A stretch of DNA of 64,000 nucleotides from Rheinheimera sp. MM224 (GCF_947090785.1 NZ_OX352320.1:372001-436000), one strand, 5' to 3'. Numbered from the stretch's first letter, positions 1-12,642 are shown. The notes: a model not told the origin generated them from the sequence alone. Program-made: numbers and translations.

Positions 1-921
1 TTTGCTGTAGTTGCCGATGAAGTGCGGGCTTTAGCTGGCAAAACCTCAGAAGCGACCAAAGACATAGCGAAAATGTTGGCTGATATTCGTAGCCAGAGCG
101 AACAAACCGCTGATGTGATGGCGCAGTTGGTGCTGTTAAGTGGTGATGTGCAGCAGGAATTACAAAGTGTGGCCGCAGGTTTTAACGGCATCAATACCGA
201 AGTAGGGCAGGTGTCTGCTGCGCTGGAGCAAATAGAGCAGGTTAGTACAGGTCTGGAAAATACCAGCCAGCAATTGGGTCAGTCGATTCAGAGCATTAAT
301 AAAGCCTTATCGGCGATAGAACATAAAGGCAGCACAGTGGCCGATCAAGCCATTGAATTGTCAGTAGAAACTGAAAGTATTTACCGTGAACTCAGTACGG
401 TCACCAGCCAGAGTTTCTTTAACCCTGTATTAAAAGAGGCTCAGCAAGCCGCCGCCGCTATTGGCGCTTTATTTGAAAAAGCGCTGAGCGACGGCAAGCT
501 GACTGAACAGCAGTTATTTGCCGAGCAGTACCAGGCCATCGCCAACACCAATCCACAAAAATTCCATACTGCCTACGACAGTTTTACCGACCAGTTTTTC
601 CCTTTGATCCAGGAGCCTATTTTAGAGCGTCATACCAATGTGTTGTACGCGGGTGGAGTGGATCGTAAAGGCTATTTCCCAACTCATAATAAAAAATACA
701 GTCAGGCCTTAACGGGGAACTACGAAAAAGATTTGCTGCAAAACCGTACCAAACGGGTCTTTGGCGACCGCACCGGCAGCCGCTGTGGCAGTAACACTCA
801 ACCTATGCTGCTGCAAACCTATAAACGTGATACAGGCGAAATTTTGCATGACTTATCCGTGCCTATTATGGTCAAAGGCCGGCATTGGGGTGGGTTTAGA
901 ATAGGCTTTAAGCGGGTTTGA
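1..921 (+). CDS. Methyl-accepting chemotaxis protein, C-terminal part (5' truncated by window)
   Basis: The reading frame is open from base 1, so the true start lies upstream. The first residues, FAVVADEVRALAGK, are the end of the conserved signalling hairpin that contacts CheA and CheW. A long heptad-rich coiled coil follows to about residue 130. After it comes a separate C-terminal globular domain of about 165 residues, with a Cys in TGSRCG and the closing motif HWGGFRIGF. This tail is found in a subgroup of chemoreceptors in which a sensory domain sits after the signalling domain. The ligand cannot be told. Chemoreceptor identity is certain; the role of the tail is inference. Confidence 0.93.
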   Translation, partial: FAVVADEVRALAGKTSEATKDIAKMLADIRSQSEQTADVMAQLVLLSGDVQQELQSVAAGFNGINTEVGQVSAALEQIEQVSTGLENTSQQLGQSIQSINKALSAIEHKGSTVADQAIELSVETESIYRELSTVTSQSFFNPVLKEAQQAAAAIGALFEKALSDGKLTEQQLFAEQYQAIANTNPQKFHTAYDSFTDQFFPLIQEPILERHTNVLYAGGVDRKGYFPTHNKKYSQALTGNYEKDLLQNRTKRVFGDRTGSRCGSNTQPMLLQTYKRDTGEILHDLSVPIMVKGRHWGGFRIGFKRV

Positions 922-1137
922 ATAAGCCTCAGTCCGTCAGCGAATAAGAAATTTCATTGCACTCATATTGCCGACAGACATCTATGGTTGTAACTTAGAA
1001 ACTTACAACCACTTCAGTCGTCAAATCGGCTTTTTATGCGTTGTATTTTAACAATGCAGTTGCAGCCGAAACCTGTCTCTGTGCAGTCCCAATGATAAAT
1101 TCTGCCGGCTTTCACTCCGGTTGATTAAGGATGATCC

Positions 1138-2064
1138 ATGAAAAATCTGCTCGTTGCGTTTTGCCTTTTTTTCGCTGTGTCTGGTTCTGCCGAAGAGCAG
1201 AAACTGACAGCTGAACAAGAAAAATACCTGGCTGAAGCCACTAAAACCTGGGAATCGCTGAACCGCATGCAAGGTGAAATTCAGTTACCTGAAGCTGTTG
1301 CCAGTTTGAATGTGCCAGAGAGTTTTTATTACTTGAGTCCTAAAGATGCCGAGACTGTATTGGTGGATATGTGGGGCAATCCTAAAGGTATGGGAAGCTC
1401 CACTTTAGGTATGTTGGTGCCGGCTGCTATCCCACCTTTTTATGGTGACGCCTGGGCTGTGACCATTGAGTATGTTGAAGAAGGTTATGTATCGGATACT
1501 GATGCCGATGAAATCAACTACGACGAGTTGTTGGTGCAGATGAAGGAAGAAACTGAAGAGGCCAGCGCAAACAGAGTCAGTGAAGGTTATGACAGCCTGC
1601 AGCTGGTCGGGTGGGCGGCTAAGCCTTTTTATGACAAAGAAGCGCGTAAGCTACACTGGGCAAAAGAAATTAAGTTCGGCCGGGTTGAAGGCACCACACT
1701 GAACTACAACATTCGTGTGTTGGGTCGCAAAGGTGTGCTGGTGCTGAACTTTATCGCCGACATGGACCAAAAAGCCATGATTGAGGAAAACATTGGATCT
1801 GTACTGGCGTTGGCAGAATTCAATACGGGTGCACGTTACGAAGATTTTGATGCCGATGTTGATCAAGTGGCGGCTTATGGTTTGGGCGCTTTGGTTGCTG
1901 GCAAGGTCGCAATGAAAACAGGCCTGATTGCTGCGGCAATTCTGTTTCTCAAAAAATTTGGTGTTTATATTCTGATCGCTTTAGGTGCTTTGGGCAGCAA
2001 AGTCTATAAGCGCAAAAAAGCTAAAACAGAGACTCCAACCGAAGATACTGATGCTAAACCCTAG
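1138..2064 (+). CDS. DUF2167 family membrane-anchored protein
   Basis: A 308-residue protein with an N-terminal signal peptide (about residues 1-18, cleaved after SGSA), a long soluble region, and one hydrophobic helix near residues 265-290 followed by a lysine-rich cytoplasmic tail. The central WGNP and the aromatic-rich stretch around residues 80-125 fit the DUF2167 family of exported, C-terminally anchored proteins of unknown function. It stands alone, with 216 bases upstream. An inverted repeat (GGCTGCAA/TTGCAGCC, 2078-2108) lies just after the stop and could be a weak terminator, although it has no T run. Family assignment is from memory of the pattern; no biochemical role is known to me. 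Confidence 0.8.
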   Translation: MKNLLVAFCLFFAVSGSAEEQKLTAEQEKYLAEATKTWESLNRMQGEIQLPEAVASLNVPESFYYLSPKDAETVLVDMWGNPKGMGSSTLGMLVPAAIPPFYGDAWAVTIEYVEEGYVSDTDADEINYDELLVQMKEETEEASANRVSEGYDSLQLVGWAAKPFYDKEARKLHWAKEIKFGRVEGTTLNYNIRVLGRKGVLVLNFIADMDQKAMIEENIGSVLALAEFNTGARYEDFDADVDQVAAYGLGALVAGKVAMKTGLIAAAILFLKKFGVYILIALGALGSKVYKRKKAKTETPTEDTDAKP

Positions 2065-2116
2065 TGTTGCGCCACAAGGCTGCAAGAGGTTTGATGCCTT
2101 TTGCAGCCTGATGAAC

Positions 2117-2407
2117 TTAACCAATAAATCCAAGCCGTCTTAATGTGGCATGCTGTAACGCATCCTGTTGTTTGCAATACTCGCCAAAATGGCGCAGATG
2201 AGCGCTGTTATTGTGCTGTTCCAGTGCTTGTTCTGACGCCCAGATCTCCTGCATTAAAAACAATCCTGTCACAGTCTCGTCAGCAAATAACTCATACTGC
2301 TGACACCCTTCTTCCTGTCGTGTCGGCTCAAGCAATTGCAACAACGCCTGTTTAACTATGTGTTCTTTGCCTGGTTTGGCCTGAATTTCTGCCAGTAAAT
2401 ACAGCAT
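2117..2407 (-). CDS. Putative quinol monooxygenase, ABM domain (YgiN-like)
   Basis: A 96-residue protein of the antibiotic-biosynthesis-monooxygenase fold, a small dimeric ferredoxin-like barrel. Typical features are the opening beta strand MLYLLAEIQAKPGKE, the mid-protein EGCQQYELF, and the MQEIWASEQALEQHNNSAHLRHF segment that forms the conserved helix. I start at the ATG at 2407 because GGAG lies seven bases upstream; a longer frame exists but has no ribosome site. Members oxidise quinols or act on electrophilic aromatic metabolites; the substrate here is unknown. It sits upstream of, and convergent with, the DUF2167 gene. Confidence 0.8.
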   Translation of the reverse strand: MLYLLAEIQAKPGKEHIVKQALLQLLEPTRQEEGCQQYELFADETVTGLFLMQEIWASEQALEQHNNSAHLRHFGEYCKQQDALQHATLRRLGFIG

Positions 2408-2461
2408 TTTTGTACTCCAAAAAATCAAGGAAGCTGCAACTCTGTTGTTGCTGCGGATTAG

Positions 2462-3538
2462 TTAACGTCCTGCGGTTGTATCCTCGCCAGTCCATACCCG
2501 CATTATTCTATAGGGGGCTTTGGCTGTTTCGGCTTTACCATTAAAAGCTTTGGCTTTATGCAATTGATTCACTGAAATATACAACCAGCCTGTTTCACCA
2601 AACTGCACGCTGTCCGGAAAATCCAGCAAGGGCGAGCTGACCAGTGTTTTCAGTTTGCCTTTGCTATCGAGCATATCAATGGCATTGTGGTTCAGATTGG
2701 TAAAATAATGATTGCCGCTGTTTGACGTAGCAGCGCCGTCAGATACCGGTTTGAAGCCAACCAGTTTGACTGTTGCGGCAGTTTTCTTTGCGTCACCTGT
2801 TTGTAAAGTCTGGGTCGATAACTGATACCAGCGGGTACCATTCATAGCTCCATAGTACAGGGTCTCTCCATCAGCTGATAAACTCAGGGGGTTCACTGCG
2901 ACACTGGCTGCTTTGCCATTAAATAATGTGACTTCGCCGTCTACTTTCATCACGGCATCAGCTTCTGCTTGTAACGATACATGACCGGAAAAGCGCACAG
3001 TGTGACCGTCACTAATTCTGACTGCGACTAATCCTGGATTGGCGATATCTGCCAGATAAATCCAGCCTTTTTTAGAGTCCACTACCAGATCCTGCATAAA
3101 GCTGCCTTTGGGGGCGAGATCCTGAGGTAAGGTAATTTGTTTATACAAGCTGCCATCCTGAACATTAAAGCCCCAGACCCGGGTCTTGCCCAGCTCTAAG
3201 CCCATATCTACAGTCCAGAGATGTCCGGCTTTATCCTGCGTTATTCCCAACAAGGTATCAAACTGAGCTGCATTAGCTGCCGCAATTTTTTGCAAATCCG
3301 TTGAAGGCCAGGCTTTGTAGTGACCAGTTTGGCGGTCGACTTCAATCAGCTGCAAGCCCGAGGGAGTATCCAGCGGGTGCACTGTGGCAAACACCCTGCC
3401 TTGTGCCGTCACGCTTACATTGCCAGGGCGTATTGGTAACTCAGCTACAGTCTCAAGGCTTCCGGTTTCGGGAGCAGCACTGACCAAACTGCTTATTGTT
3501 AAAGACAGCCATAAAGCTGGTGTTATCAGGTGTTTCAT
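2462..3538 (-). CDS. Secreted Yellow/major royal jelly protein-like beta-propeller
   Basis: A 358-residue exported protein: signal peptide at residues 1-21 ending VSAA, then beta-propeller repeats. The opening block ELPIRPGNVSVTAQGRVF and the later motif GITQDKAGHLWTVDMG match the MRJP/Yellow family, which is related in fold to SMP-30 lactonases. The start at 3538 is chosen because GGAG precedes it by seven bases; the upstream in-frame ATG lacks a site and would add residues ahead of the signal peptide. Bacterial members bind small ligands or act as lactonase- or tautomerase-like proteins; the substrate is not predictable. A second, SMP-30-type propeller lies at 19998. Confidence 0.75.
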   Translation of the reverse strand: MKHLITPALWLSLTISSLVSAAPETGSLETVAELPIRPGNVSVTAQGRVFATVHPLDTPSGLQLIEVDRQTGHYKAWPSTDLQKIAAANAAQFDTLLGITQDKAGHLWTVDMGLELGKTRVWGFNVQDGSLYKQITLPQDLAPKGSFMQDLVVDSKKGWIYLADIANPGLVAVRISDGHTVRFSGHVSLQAEADAVMKVDGEVTLFNGKAASVAVNPLSLSADGETLYYGAMNGTRWYQLSTQTLQTGDAKKTAATVKLVGFKPVSDGAATSNSGNHYFTNLNHNAIDMLDSKGKLKTLVSSPLLDFPDSVQFGETGWLYISVNQLHKAKAFNGKAETAKAPYRIMRVWTGEDTTAGR

Positions 3539-3667
3539 ATTCTTTCTCCGGTTTTGTCTAAACACAGGCCGCAGAATAGAAGTTATCATTCATCAGTAAA
3601 AGACGTGATATATCGAATCAGTTTCAAAAAATATTTGATAATAGCTGGTTTACCCTTGTTGTCAGGT

Positions 3668-4627
3668 TCAAGACAAATACACATTATCCTGCTGTAGCCG
3701 TGATAAATGCACAAAGGCTTTGGGTGATTGGCCGTAGGTGCGTAAAAAAGCGCGGCGCATTCGTTCTTCATCACCAAAACCTGTTATAGCTGCAATACGG
3801 CTGATGGAGGAATGGCCTTGTTCTATCAACGACTGGGCTGCTTCCAGTCTTAGTTTTTCTATTGCTTTGGCTGGCGCCATACCGGTTTGACTATGAAAGA
3901 CCCTACTGAAATGGCGCGGACTCCAGTGCACATGTTCAGCTAAATCTTCCACTGTTAAATCTTTCTGCAGGTTCTCTTTAGCAAATTTAAGCGCATCTCT
4001 GACCCGGTCTGAACTGGGTTCCAGTTCTGCCATAGCCGAAAACTGAGATTGCCCGCCGGTACGTCTATGATGCACCACCATCAGGCGCGCTATGCTTTTT
4101 GTCACTTCAGCGCCTAAGTCGGCCTCTACTAATGCCAGGGCTAAGTCGATACAGGCTGTTGCTCCGGCTGATGTCCAGACCTGACCATCTTTGACATAAA
4201 TTTTATCTTCATCAACCAAAACTGCAGGGTGTTGCAGCTGTAAATCCCGCCCCCAGGCCCAGTGGGTTGTGGCTCTTTTGCCATCCAATAAACCTGCATT
4301 GGCCAACACAAAAGCGCCACTGCAAATACTGGCAATGCGGTTTGTACCAGAGGCCGCTTCGTTTAATTTTGCTTCTAAAGCTGGCATGGGGTTTGGAATA
4401 AGCAAAGCTCCGGCGATGATCAAGGTGTCATAAGCGCCAAAGCCGATAGGCTGAGTCTCTATCACTACTCCGGTGGAGCTTTTGACTGCACCCCCTTCCA
4501 CCGACAAAGACGCAAACTGGTAGTGGATTTTCTGCTGCATTGTATTGGCGAACTCAAAGACCGTCAGGGCGGCTAAGTCCAGGATCTGAAAATCATCATA
4601 CACAATGAGCCCGATACGTTTGTTCAT
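3668..4627 (-). CDS. GlxA family transcriptional regulator (DJ-1/PfpI plus AraC HTH)
   Basis: A 319-residue regulator with two parts. Residues about 5-190 form a DJ-1/PfpI-like domain with the nucleophile-elbow segment ASICSGAFVLANAGLLDGK and a downstream His in ATTHW. Residues about 225-315 form a double helix-turn-helix of the AraC type (WSPRHFSRVFHSQTG and AAITGFGDEERMRRAFLRTYG). Such proteins are DNA-binding regulators of small-molecule metabolism rather than proteases. It is divergent from the short-chain dehydrogenase at 4843 and probably controls it; two copies of GATGTCCTTAA lie between them. Confidence 0.92.
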   Translation of the reverse strand: MNKRIGLIVYDDFQILDLAALTVFEFANTMQQKIHYQFASLSVEGGAVKSSTGVVIETQPIGFGAYDTLIIAGALLIPNPMPALEAKLNEAASGTNRIASICSGAFVLANAGLLDGKRATTHWAWGRDLQLQHPAVLVDEDKIYVKDGQVWTSAGATACIDLALALVEADLGAEVTKSIARLMVVHHRRTGGQSQFSAMAELEPSSDRVRDALKFAKENLQKDLTVEDLAEHVHWSPRHFSRVFHSQTGMAPAKAIEKLRLEAAQSLIEQGHSSISRIAAITGFGDEERMRRAFLRTYGQSPKAFVHLSRLQQDNVYLS

Positions 4628-4629
4628 CT

Positions 4630-4762
4630 GATGTCCTTAACGGTGGGTAATTCTAAATAAGGTATAAATTTATTTTGCGCATTATTTGTACTTTTAAAAG
4701 CTTTGTCCAGCTGTTTTAAGTTTATTTCTCCTGCTTCATTCTAATGTCAGGGATGTCCTTAA
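4630..4762. promoter_or_regulatory. Direct repeats GATGTCCTTAA in the divergent glxA-like/SDR spacer
   Basis: The 11-mer GATGTCCTTAA occurs at 4630-4640 and again, exactly, at 4752-4762, spaced 122 bases apart. One copy lies next to the start of the GlxA-type regulator; the other lies about 80 bases before the dehydrogenase start. Direct repeats near both promoters would suit an AraC-type regulator that binds asymmetric sites. The repeat is seen; its function is inference. Confidence 0.35.
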
Positions 4763-4842
4763 ATGCGTTTTTTGTGTCATTTATCTTATTTTCCGTTCTG
4801 CCACAATGAACCCGTCTTCAACACTTATTCAAGGAACATACT

Positions 4843-5628
4843 ATGAATACTAAAACTGCTTTGATCTCTGGCGCTTCATCTGGCATAGGTGCTGTATATG
4901 CGGATCGCTTAGCCCGCCGAGGTTATGACCTGATCCTGGTGGCTCGTAATAAAGAACGTTTGGACGCTGTGGCAACTTCAATACGCAGCGCAACAGGTCG
5001 CACTGTGCAACTGATCCAGGCTGACTTAGCGAACCCGGCAGAATCAGCTCAAGTGGAAGCCGTGCTGGCTAAAGGTGGTATTGATCTACTGGTGAATAAC
5101 GCAGGTTTTGGCGCTGTGGCTCCTTTACTGCAAAGCGATATCAAAGACATGGTCAGCATGATTGATATCAATGTCACCGCCTTAACCCGCCTGACCTACG
5201 CCGCAGTACCAGCCTTCGTCAAACAAGGCAGCGGCACCTTAATTAATATTGCTTCTATTGTCGCTGTAGGGCCGGAAATTCTGAACGGTGTTTATGGTGC
5301 AACCAAAGCTTATGTGCTGGCACTGACTCAGTCGCTGCAGCATGAACTGGCCTCGCAGGGTATTCGAATTCAGGCTGTATTACCAGGTGCGACAGCCACA
5401 GATTTTTGGGATGTGGCAGGCCTACCGCATGAGCATTTACCTACTGAAATTGTGATGAACACAGCGGACATGGTTGACGCTGCTTTGGCAGGTCTGGATG
5501 CAGGTGAAGTTATCACTATTCCACCATTGCAGGACGGTGCTGAATGGGATGCGTTCGAAGCCACCCGAAAAGCATTGTCACAACGTTTTGGCCATACCAA
5601 ACCTGGCCTACGTTACCTGACTAAATAA
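4843..5628 (+). CDS. Short-chain dehydrogenase/reductase (classical SDR)
   Basis: A 261-residue NAD(P)-dependent oxidoreductase. The Rossmann motif GASSGIG is at residues 10-16, an Arg-rich strand (LVARNKERL) suggests NADP preference, NNAG follows at about residue 85, and the catalytic Ser-Tyr-Lys set is visible as IASIVAVGP and YGATK. The closing part after about residue 185 (GATATDF) is standard. Its position divergent from the GlxA-type regulator suggests inducible expression. The substrate is unknown. A good hairpin terminator follows at 5650. Confidence 0.93.
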   Translation: MNTKTALISGASSGIGAVYADRLARRGYDLILVARNKERLDAVATSIRSATGRTVQLIQADLANPAESAQVEAVLAKGGIDLLVNNAGFGAVAPLLQSDIKDMVSMIDINVTALTRLTYAAVPAFVKQGSGTLINIASIVAVGPEILNGVYGATKAYVLALTQSLQHELASQGIRIQAVLPGATATDFWDVAGLPHEHLPTEIVMNTADMVDAALAGLDAGEVITIPPLQDGAEWDAFEATRKALSQRFGHTKPGLRYLTK

Positions 5629-5649
5629 GTGATTGATAAAGCGGGTAGT

Positions 5650-5679
5650 TAAAGCCACAGCCTTAATGCTGTGGTTTTG
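5650..5679. terminator. Bidirectional rho-independent terminator
   Basis: A hairpin CCACAGC-cttaat-GCTGTGG is flanked by AAAG on the left and TTTTG on the right, so it can end transcription from both the plus-strand dehydrogenase and the minus-strand lipoprotein gene that converge on it. Confidence 0.8.
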
Positions 5680-5688
5680 ACAACTCAT

Positions 5689-6234
5689 CTATATAGCTTC
5701 AACTTTTAGCGCTGCGGCGTCAATTAAAGAGATGTAGTCCTCTTTTTCAAACACTCTTAAGTCGACCCATAACAGGATGTCTTCTTTGATTTCTGAGTTG
5801 TCTTTATGGTCAAAGCTTGTTTCCACTGTAAAACTGACAGCTCCTTTATGACCGGCCTTGATAAATTGTTGCTGCATTTGCTTTAAGGTTTCGGCACCCG
5901 CCTGATCAACAGCAAACTCATAAGTCATTACTTCCAGATCCGGACTAAAAAAGCCTACAGAGCGTTTTTCTTGCGCTTTGCTGAGTTGTTTTAAGCTTAA
6001 GGCCGCTTCTGTTTTGCTATTTTGCTGCTCAGGCTGAAAGCTGAGTTGTAGTCTGGTGGAATTTGGCTTCAGACTGTAACTATTACCTACGCTGACTTTA
6101 ACCAGCATCTGCTCTGGATCAAGCTGCACGATACTCTGCCCATCGTACTGGCTGAGTTTGGCCATGGTGGCAAAGGGAATAGAGGCGCAACCGGATAAAC
6201 TAAGCAAAAAACACAGAACTACAATGACAGGCAT
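5689..6234 (-). CDS. Lipoprotein of unknown function
   Basis: A 181-residue protein with a short hydrophobic signal and the lipobox LSGC at residues 13-16, so it is probably lipid-anchored. The start is supported by GGGAGAG upstream. The mature part is mixed charge with no motif I recognise. It lies 66 bases downstream of thiF in the same direction and could be transcribed through from the thi operon, although nothing links it to thiamine. Confidence 0.75.
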   Translation of the reverse strand: MPVIVVLCFLLSLSGCASIPFATMAKLSQYDGQSIVQLDPEQMLVKVSVGNSYSLKPNSTRLQLSFQPEQQNSKTEAALSLKQLSKAQEKRSVGFFSPDLEVMTYEFAVDQAGAETLKQMQQQFIKAGHKGAVSFTVETSFDHKDNSEIKEDILLWVDLRVFEKEDYISLIDAAALKVEAI

Positions 6235-6300
6235 TCAATCTCTCCCTGAACCTGAATCTTTACTCAACCTTGTCACTCTAACCTAAATAATAAGTACATT

Positions 6301-7047
6301 TCACGCTGATTTTTTAACACCACAACGGCAACTTTGAGCTGGCATATCATAAGCAGATAACCTGAACCCTATCCCCTCAAACTGCCAGAATTTAGCTTGC
6401 GTATCTGGCTGAATAATTTGTTGGATCAGTAACATAGCTTGCATAGAGCCTATGATCCCAAGCAAAGGTGCCAACACTCCTAAGCTGCTGCAATTGCCGG
6501 ATTGGTCTGTTAAATCCGGGAATAAACAGTTGTAGCAGGGGCTTTGGTTATGCGCAAAAGGCCAGAGCATCAGTTGGCCTTGTTGGGCTATGGCCGCAGC
6601 ACTCAGCAGGCTGATTTGATGGTGCTGACAGAGCTGATTGATCAGCTTTCGGCTTTTGAAATTATCTGTGCAATCCAGCACCCAGTCGGTGTTTTCCAGC
6701 AAAGCTTCGGCATTGGCGGCACTAAAATGCTGTTCAATAGTGGCGATCTGCACATGAGGATTCAGCTGTCTAAGTTGGCGCGCTGCTATTTTCGCTTTGT
6801 TAAAACCTCTGTCGTTGTCGCGGAATAATAGTTGCCGTTGCAGGTTGGATAATTCCACTTTATCGCCATCAACCAAAGTCAGCTGGCCTATACCGGACGA
6901 CACCAGATACTGGCTGGCGGCATTGCCTAGACCGCCACAACCTATCAGCAACACTTTAGTTTGTTTTAGTTTCAACTGAGCTGCTTCGCCAAAATCCGGC
7001 AACATCAGTTGGCGGCTATAACGGATAAATTCTAAATCACTGAGCAT
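6301..7047 (-). CDS. thiF: ThiF-family sulfur-carrier protein adenylyltransferase
   Basis: A 248-residue E1-like enzyme that adenylates the C-terminal Gly of ThiS so that it can receive sulfur for thiazole synthesis. It has the ATP-binding motif LLIGCGGLGNA near residue 34, the DGDKVELSNLQRQ strand, and a zinc site from SPCYNC and a C-terminal CRC pair. NCSSLGVLAP matches the conserved MoeB/ThiF segment after the first Cys pair. The start at 7047 has GGAG eight bases upstream and overlaps the end of thiDE by 16 bases. The gene context in a thi operon favours ThiF over MoeB. Confidence 0.92.
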   Translation of the reverse strand: MLSDLEFIRYSRQLMLPDFGEAAQLKLKQTKVLLIGCGGLGNAASQYLVSSGIGQLTLVDGDKVELSNLQRQLLFRDNDRGFNKAKIAARQLRQLNPHVQIATIEQHFSAANAEALLENTDWVLDCTDNFKSRKLINQLCQHHQISLLSAAAIAQQGQLMLWPFAHNQSPCYNCLFPDLTDQSGNCSSLGVLAPLLGIIGSMQAMLLIQQIIQPDTQAKFWQFEGIGFRLSAYDMPAQSCRCGVKKSA

Positions 7048-8573
7048 GGCTTTTGCTCCAGTTGGGCCTCGCTGATTAACTGTTGCATCTGTTGCACCCA
7101 AAGTGTGGGATCTGCAGCATTCGCAAACGCCTGCACCACAGCTAAGTGTTTGATACCGATCGCCAACACAGCTTTGGCATTGTTTTCGTTAATGCCACCA
7201 ATAGCCACCAACGGAATAGCAGGGAATAACGAGCTGTAACGACAAAGCTTCTGTAAACCTTGCAACTTACCGCCCATATCCTTGGTTTGAGTGGCAAATA
7301 CTGCGCCTATCGCCAGATAACTGGGCTGAAGTTGTTGTGCTCTTAGCAGCTTATAAAAACCATGGCTGGACACACCCAACCTTAATCCGGCTTGTTGTAA
7401 AGCTGCCAGATTAACGCTGTTAATATCTTCCTGGCCTAAATGCACACCATAAGCGCCGAGCTCCAGCGCTAATTGCCAATGATCATTAATAAAAAGCTGA
7501 ATATCAGGGTGCTGACAAAGTTGAAGTGCCTGTTGGATTTGTTGGCGTAGCAGTTGCTGATCTGTGCTTTTTATTCGCAGTTGCAGGGTTTTTACTCCTG
7601 CAGCTAAAGCTCTTTTTAGTTCTGCTACTGAAGGCACTATCACATACAAACCCAAAGGCGCTTTTAAGGCTACAAAGGCTTGTGTTAGTGGCTGCAGATT
7701 GTCTGTCAGCAGCTCTGGTAAATACTCCTGCTTAGTGGGAAACCCCCAATGGCTCAAAGTACCCGAATACTCTGTGATCACAACTGGCTGGCTTAAACCT
7801 TGATTGATATAGCTTTTTGCCACTACAAATGCATCCTCCAGTGCGTAACCTAAAGCCAAAGCTGCAGCTAAAGCACTGCTCAGACTACAGCCTGTGCCGT
7901 GATTAAAATGGTGTTGTTGGCGGGGGCTGCTCAGACGAATGTGGTTGGCATAAGCCGGATAACCGCGGTAGCGAAAATCAGTGCTAATAAAAAGCTGGTC
8001 CGTGCAGCTTTGTGTATCAACGTCATGACCGCCTTTAACCAGTACCGCTTTTACCCCGGCTTTGAACAGCAGCTGCACTGCCAGCTCAGTATCCGAGCTT
8101 TGAGTAAGAGCTTCCAACTCCGGCAGATTGGGGGTTAACAGATCAATGTGTGGCAATAAATGCTGGACCACCGCCTGATATAAATCGGGTTCAGCCATTT
8201 TTGAGCCTGAACTGCTGATAGCAACAGGGTCATAAATCACCAGTAAGTCAGGTTGCTGATGTCTGAGTTGCCGGACTAAATCAGTCAGCCAAAGCACCTG
8301 TAGCTTATTCACCAGCAATCCAATTTTAATAACCGCAGGTTGTGCATCTTTTAATAAAGCCATCGCCTGCTGGTGCAGCATAGCTACTGACACCGCCATA
8401 CAGGCATCTACACCAGAACTATGCTGGGCGGTAATAGCTGTGATTAAAGTACATAAAAACACAGGTTGTTCTGGCGCAGAAAAACTCTGAATAGTTTTTA
8501 AGTCGGCCTGAATACCAGCGCCTGCGCTATTGTCTGAACCTGCAATACTCCAGAGGATTGTTGATTTTGTCAT
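7032..8573 (-). CDS. thiDE: Fused HMP-P kinase / thiamine phosphate synthase (ThiD-ThiE)
   Basis: A 513-residue fusion. Residues about 4-260 are ThiD, which phosphorylates hydroxymethylpyrimidine phosphate: note [17 protein letters not shown] near the start and the [17 protein letters not shown] anion-hole segment. Residues about 300-505 are ThiE, which joins HMP-PP to the thiazole phosphate: note GVHLGQED and [12 protein letters not shown]. The ATG at 8573 overlaps the thiG stop as ATGA and has AGGAGG just upstream, so translation is coupled; the longer frame is not needed. Such fusions are common in Alteromonadales. Confidence 0.95.
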   Translation of the reverse strand: MTKSTILWSIAGSDNSAGAGIQADLKTIQSFSAPEQPVFLCTLITAITAQHSSGVDACMAVSVAMLHQQAMALLKDAQPAVIKIGLLVNKLQVLWLTDLVRQLRHQQPDLLVIYDPVAISSSGSKMAEPDLYQAVVQHLLPHIDLLTPNLPELEALTQSSDTELAVQLLFKAGVKAVLVKGGHDVDTQSCTDQLFISTDFRYRGYPAYANHIRLSSPRQQHHFNHGTGCSLSSALAAALALGYALEDAFVVAKSYINQGLSQPVVITEYSGTLSHWGFPTKQEYLPELLTDNLQPLTQAFVALKAPLGLYVIVPSVAELKRALAAGVKTLQLRIKSTDQQLLRQQIQQALQLCQHPDIQLFINDHWQLALELGAYGVHLGQEDINSVNLAALQQAGLRLGVSSHGFYKLLRAQQLQPSYLAIGAVFATQTKDMGGKLQGLQKLCRYSSLFPAIPLVAIGGINENNAKAVLAIGIKHLAVVQAFANAADPTLWVQQMQQLISEAQLEQKPCSVI

Positions 8574-9364
8574 GGCGCCTCCTGCAACCAAAACGGCATA
8601 CCAAGCACAGGTGTAGAAGGACTGGCGAAGTCCTGTTTCGGCATAGCACCGGCTAAAAATGCTGAGCGACCTGCGGATACAGCCTGCGAAAAAGCCTTAG
8701 CCATCAATAGAGGGTCTTTGGCCAAAGCCACGGCAGAATTCAGTAATACGCCATCAAAGCCCATTTCCATTACCTGACAGGCGTGACTGGGCAAACCTAA
8801 ACCTGCATCCACTATTAAAGTTGCGTCTGGTAAACGTTCCCTTAAAGTCCGCAGTGCATAAGGGTTGAGCACTCCTAAACCCGAACCTATAGGCGCTGCC
8901 CAGGGCATCAGCACATTGCAGCCGAGTTCATACAACCTTTTGCAAAGCACCAAATCGTCAGTGCAATAAGGTAATACCTCAAAACCATCCGCCAGTAGTT
9001 GCTCGGCCGCTTGCAGCAATAAAATCGGGTCGGGCTGCAGGTTGTAGTCATCGCCTATCAGCTCCAGTTTTATCCAATTAGTCTGGAAAATCTCCCGCGA
9101 CATCTGCGCCAAGGTCACAGCTTGCTGCACTGAAAAACAGCCCGCTGTATTGGGCAAGAGCCTGAGTTTTAAGTCGCGGATCAGTTGCCAGAACTGCTCG
9201 CCGCCTTGCTGTTCAGGCGCTTGCCGACGCAGGCTTAAAGTCACTGCTTCGCAGCCACTTTGTTGTAATGCCTGCTGCATCATCGTCGGGTTTGGATAGA
9301 GGGCGCTGCCTAAAATCAGCCTGCTGTTAAGGGTTTCGCCGTAAATGTTAAATTCGGATTGCAT
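8570..9364 (-). CDS. thiG: Thiazole synthase ThiG
   Basis: A 264-residue TIM-barrel enzyme that builds the thiazole ring from deoxyxylulose phosphate, dehydroglycine and ThiS-thiocarboxylate. The Schiff-base lysine is expected at Lys99 in [12 protein letters not shown]. The phosphate-binding ends [13 protein letters not shown] and [11 protein letters not shown], and the following [17 protein letters not shown], are typical. It is two bases downstream of thiS and overlaps thiDE by four bases. The dehydroglycine probably comes from ThiO encoded in the same operon. Confidence 0.96.
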   Translation of the reverse strand: MQSEFNIYGETLNSRLILGSALYPNPTMMQQALQQSGCEAVTLSLRRQAPEQQGGEQFWQLIRDLKLRLLPNTAGCFSVQQAVTLAQMSREIFQTNWIKLELIGDDYNLQPDPILLLQAAEQLLADGFEVLPYCTDDLVLCKRLYELGCNVLMPWAAPIGSGLGVLNPYALRTLRERLPDATLIVDAGLGLPSHACQVMEMGFDGVLLNSAVALAKDPLLMAKAFSQAVSAGRSAFLAGAMPKQDFASPSTPVLGMPFWLQEAP

Positions 9365-9366
9365 GC

Positions 9367-9571
9367 TTAACCTCCGGCTATAGGGCTAACAATATCCAAC
9401 TGATCACCGGCTTTAAGCGCAATATCTGGATACTGAACTGCGGCAATAAAACGGCCATTTAAGGCCACTGCAAAAGGGGCTTTAAAGCGCGGCAATAGAT
9501 CGTTTAATTGATAGGAGTTTAAGATTTCGGTTTTGCCATTAAGCCAGATGCTTAGCTCTGTTTTCATATGC

Positions 9572-9579
<8 letters not shown>
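9367..9579 (-). CDS. thiS: Sulfur carrier protein ThiS
   Basis: A 70-residue ubiquitin-like protein ending in the required Gly-Gly (SPIAGG), the site of adenylation and thiocarboxylation. I keep the start at 9579 because GGAG lies eight bases upstream; the internal ATG at 9567 has no clear site. The start overlaps the end of thiO by eight bases, and thiG follows after two bases. Confidence 0.94.

Positions 9580-12642
<3,063 letters not shown>

Noticed and set aside
986..1010. GGTTGTAA/TTACAACC inverted repeat as a terminator
   Set aside because: There is no T run, and it lies 65 bases after the stop; it may be an operator but nothing supports it.
1048..1272. Minus-strand 74-residue frame over the DUF2167 start
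   Set aside because: It overlaps a convincing gene on the other strand, has no ribosome site and shows no protein-like pattern.
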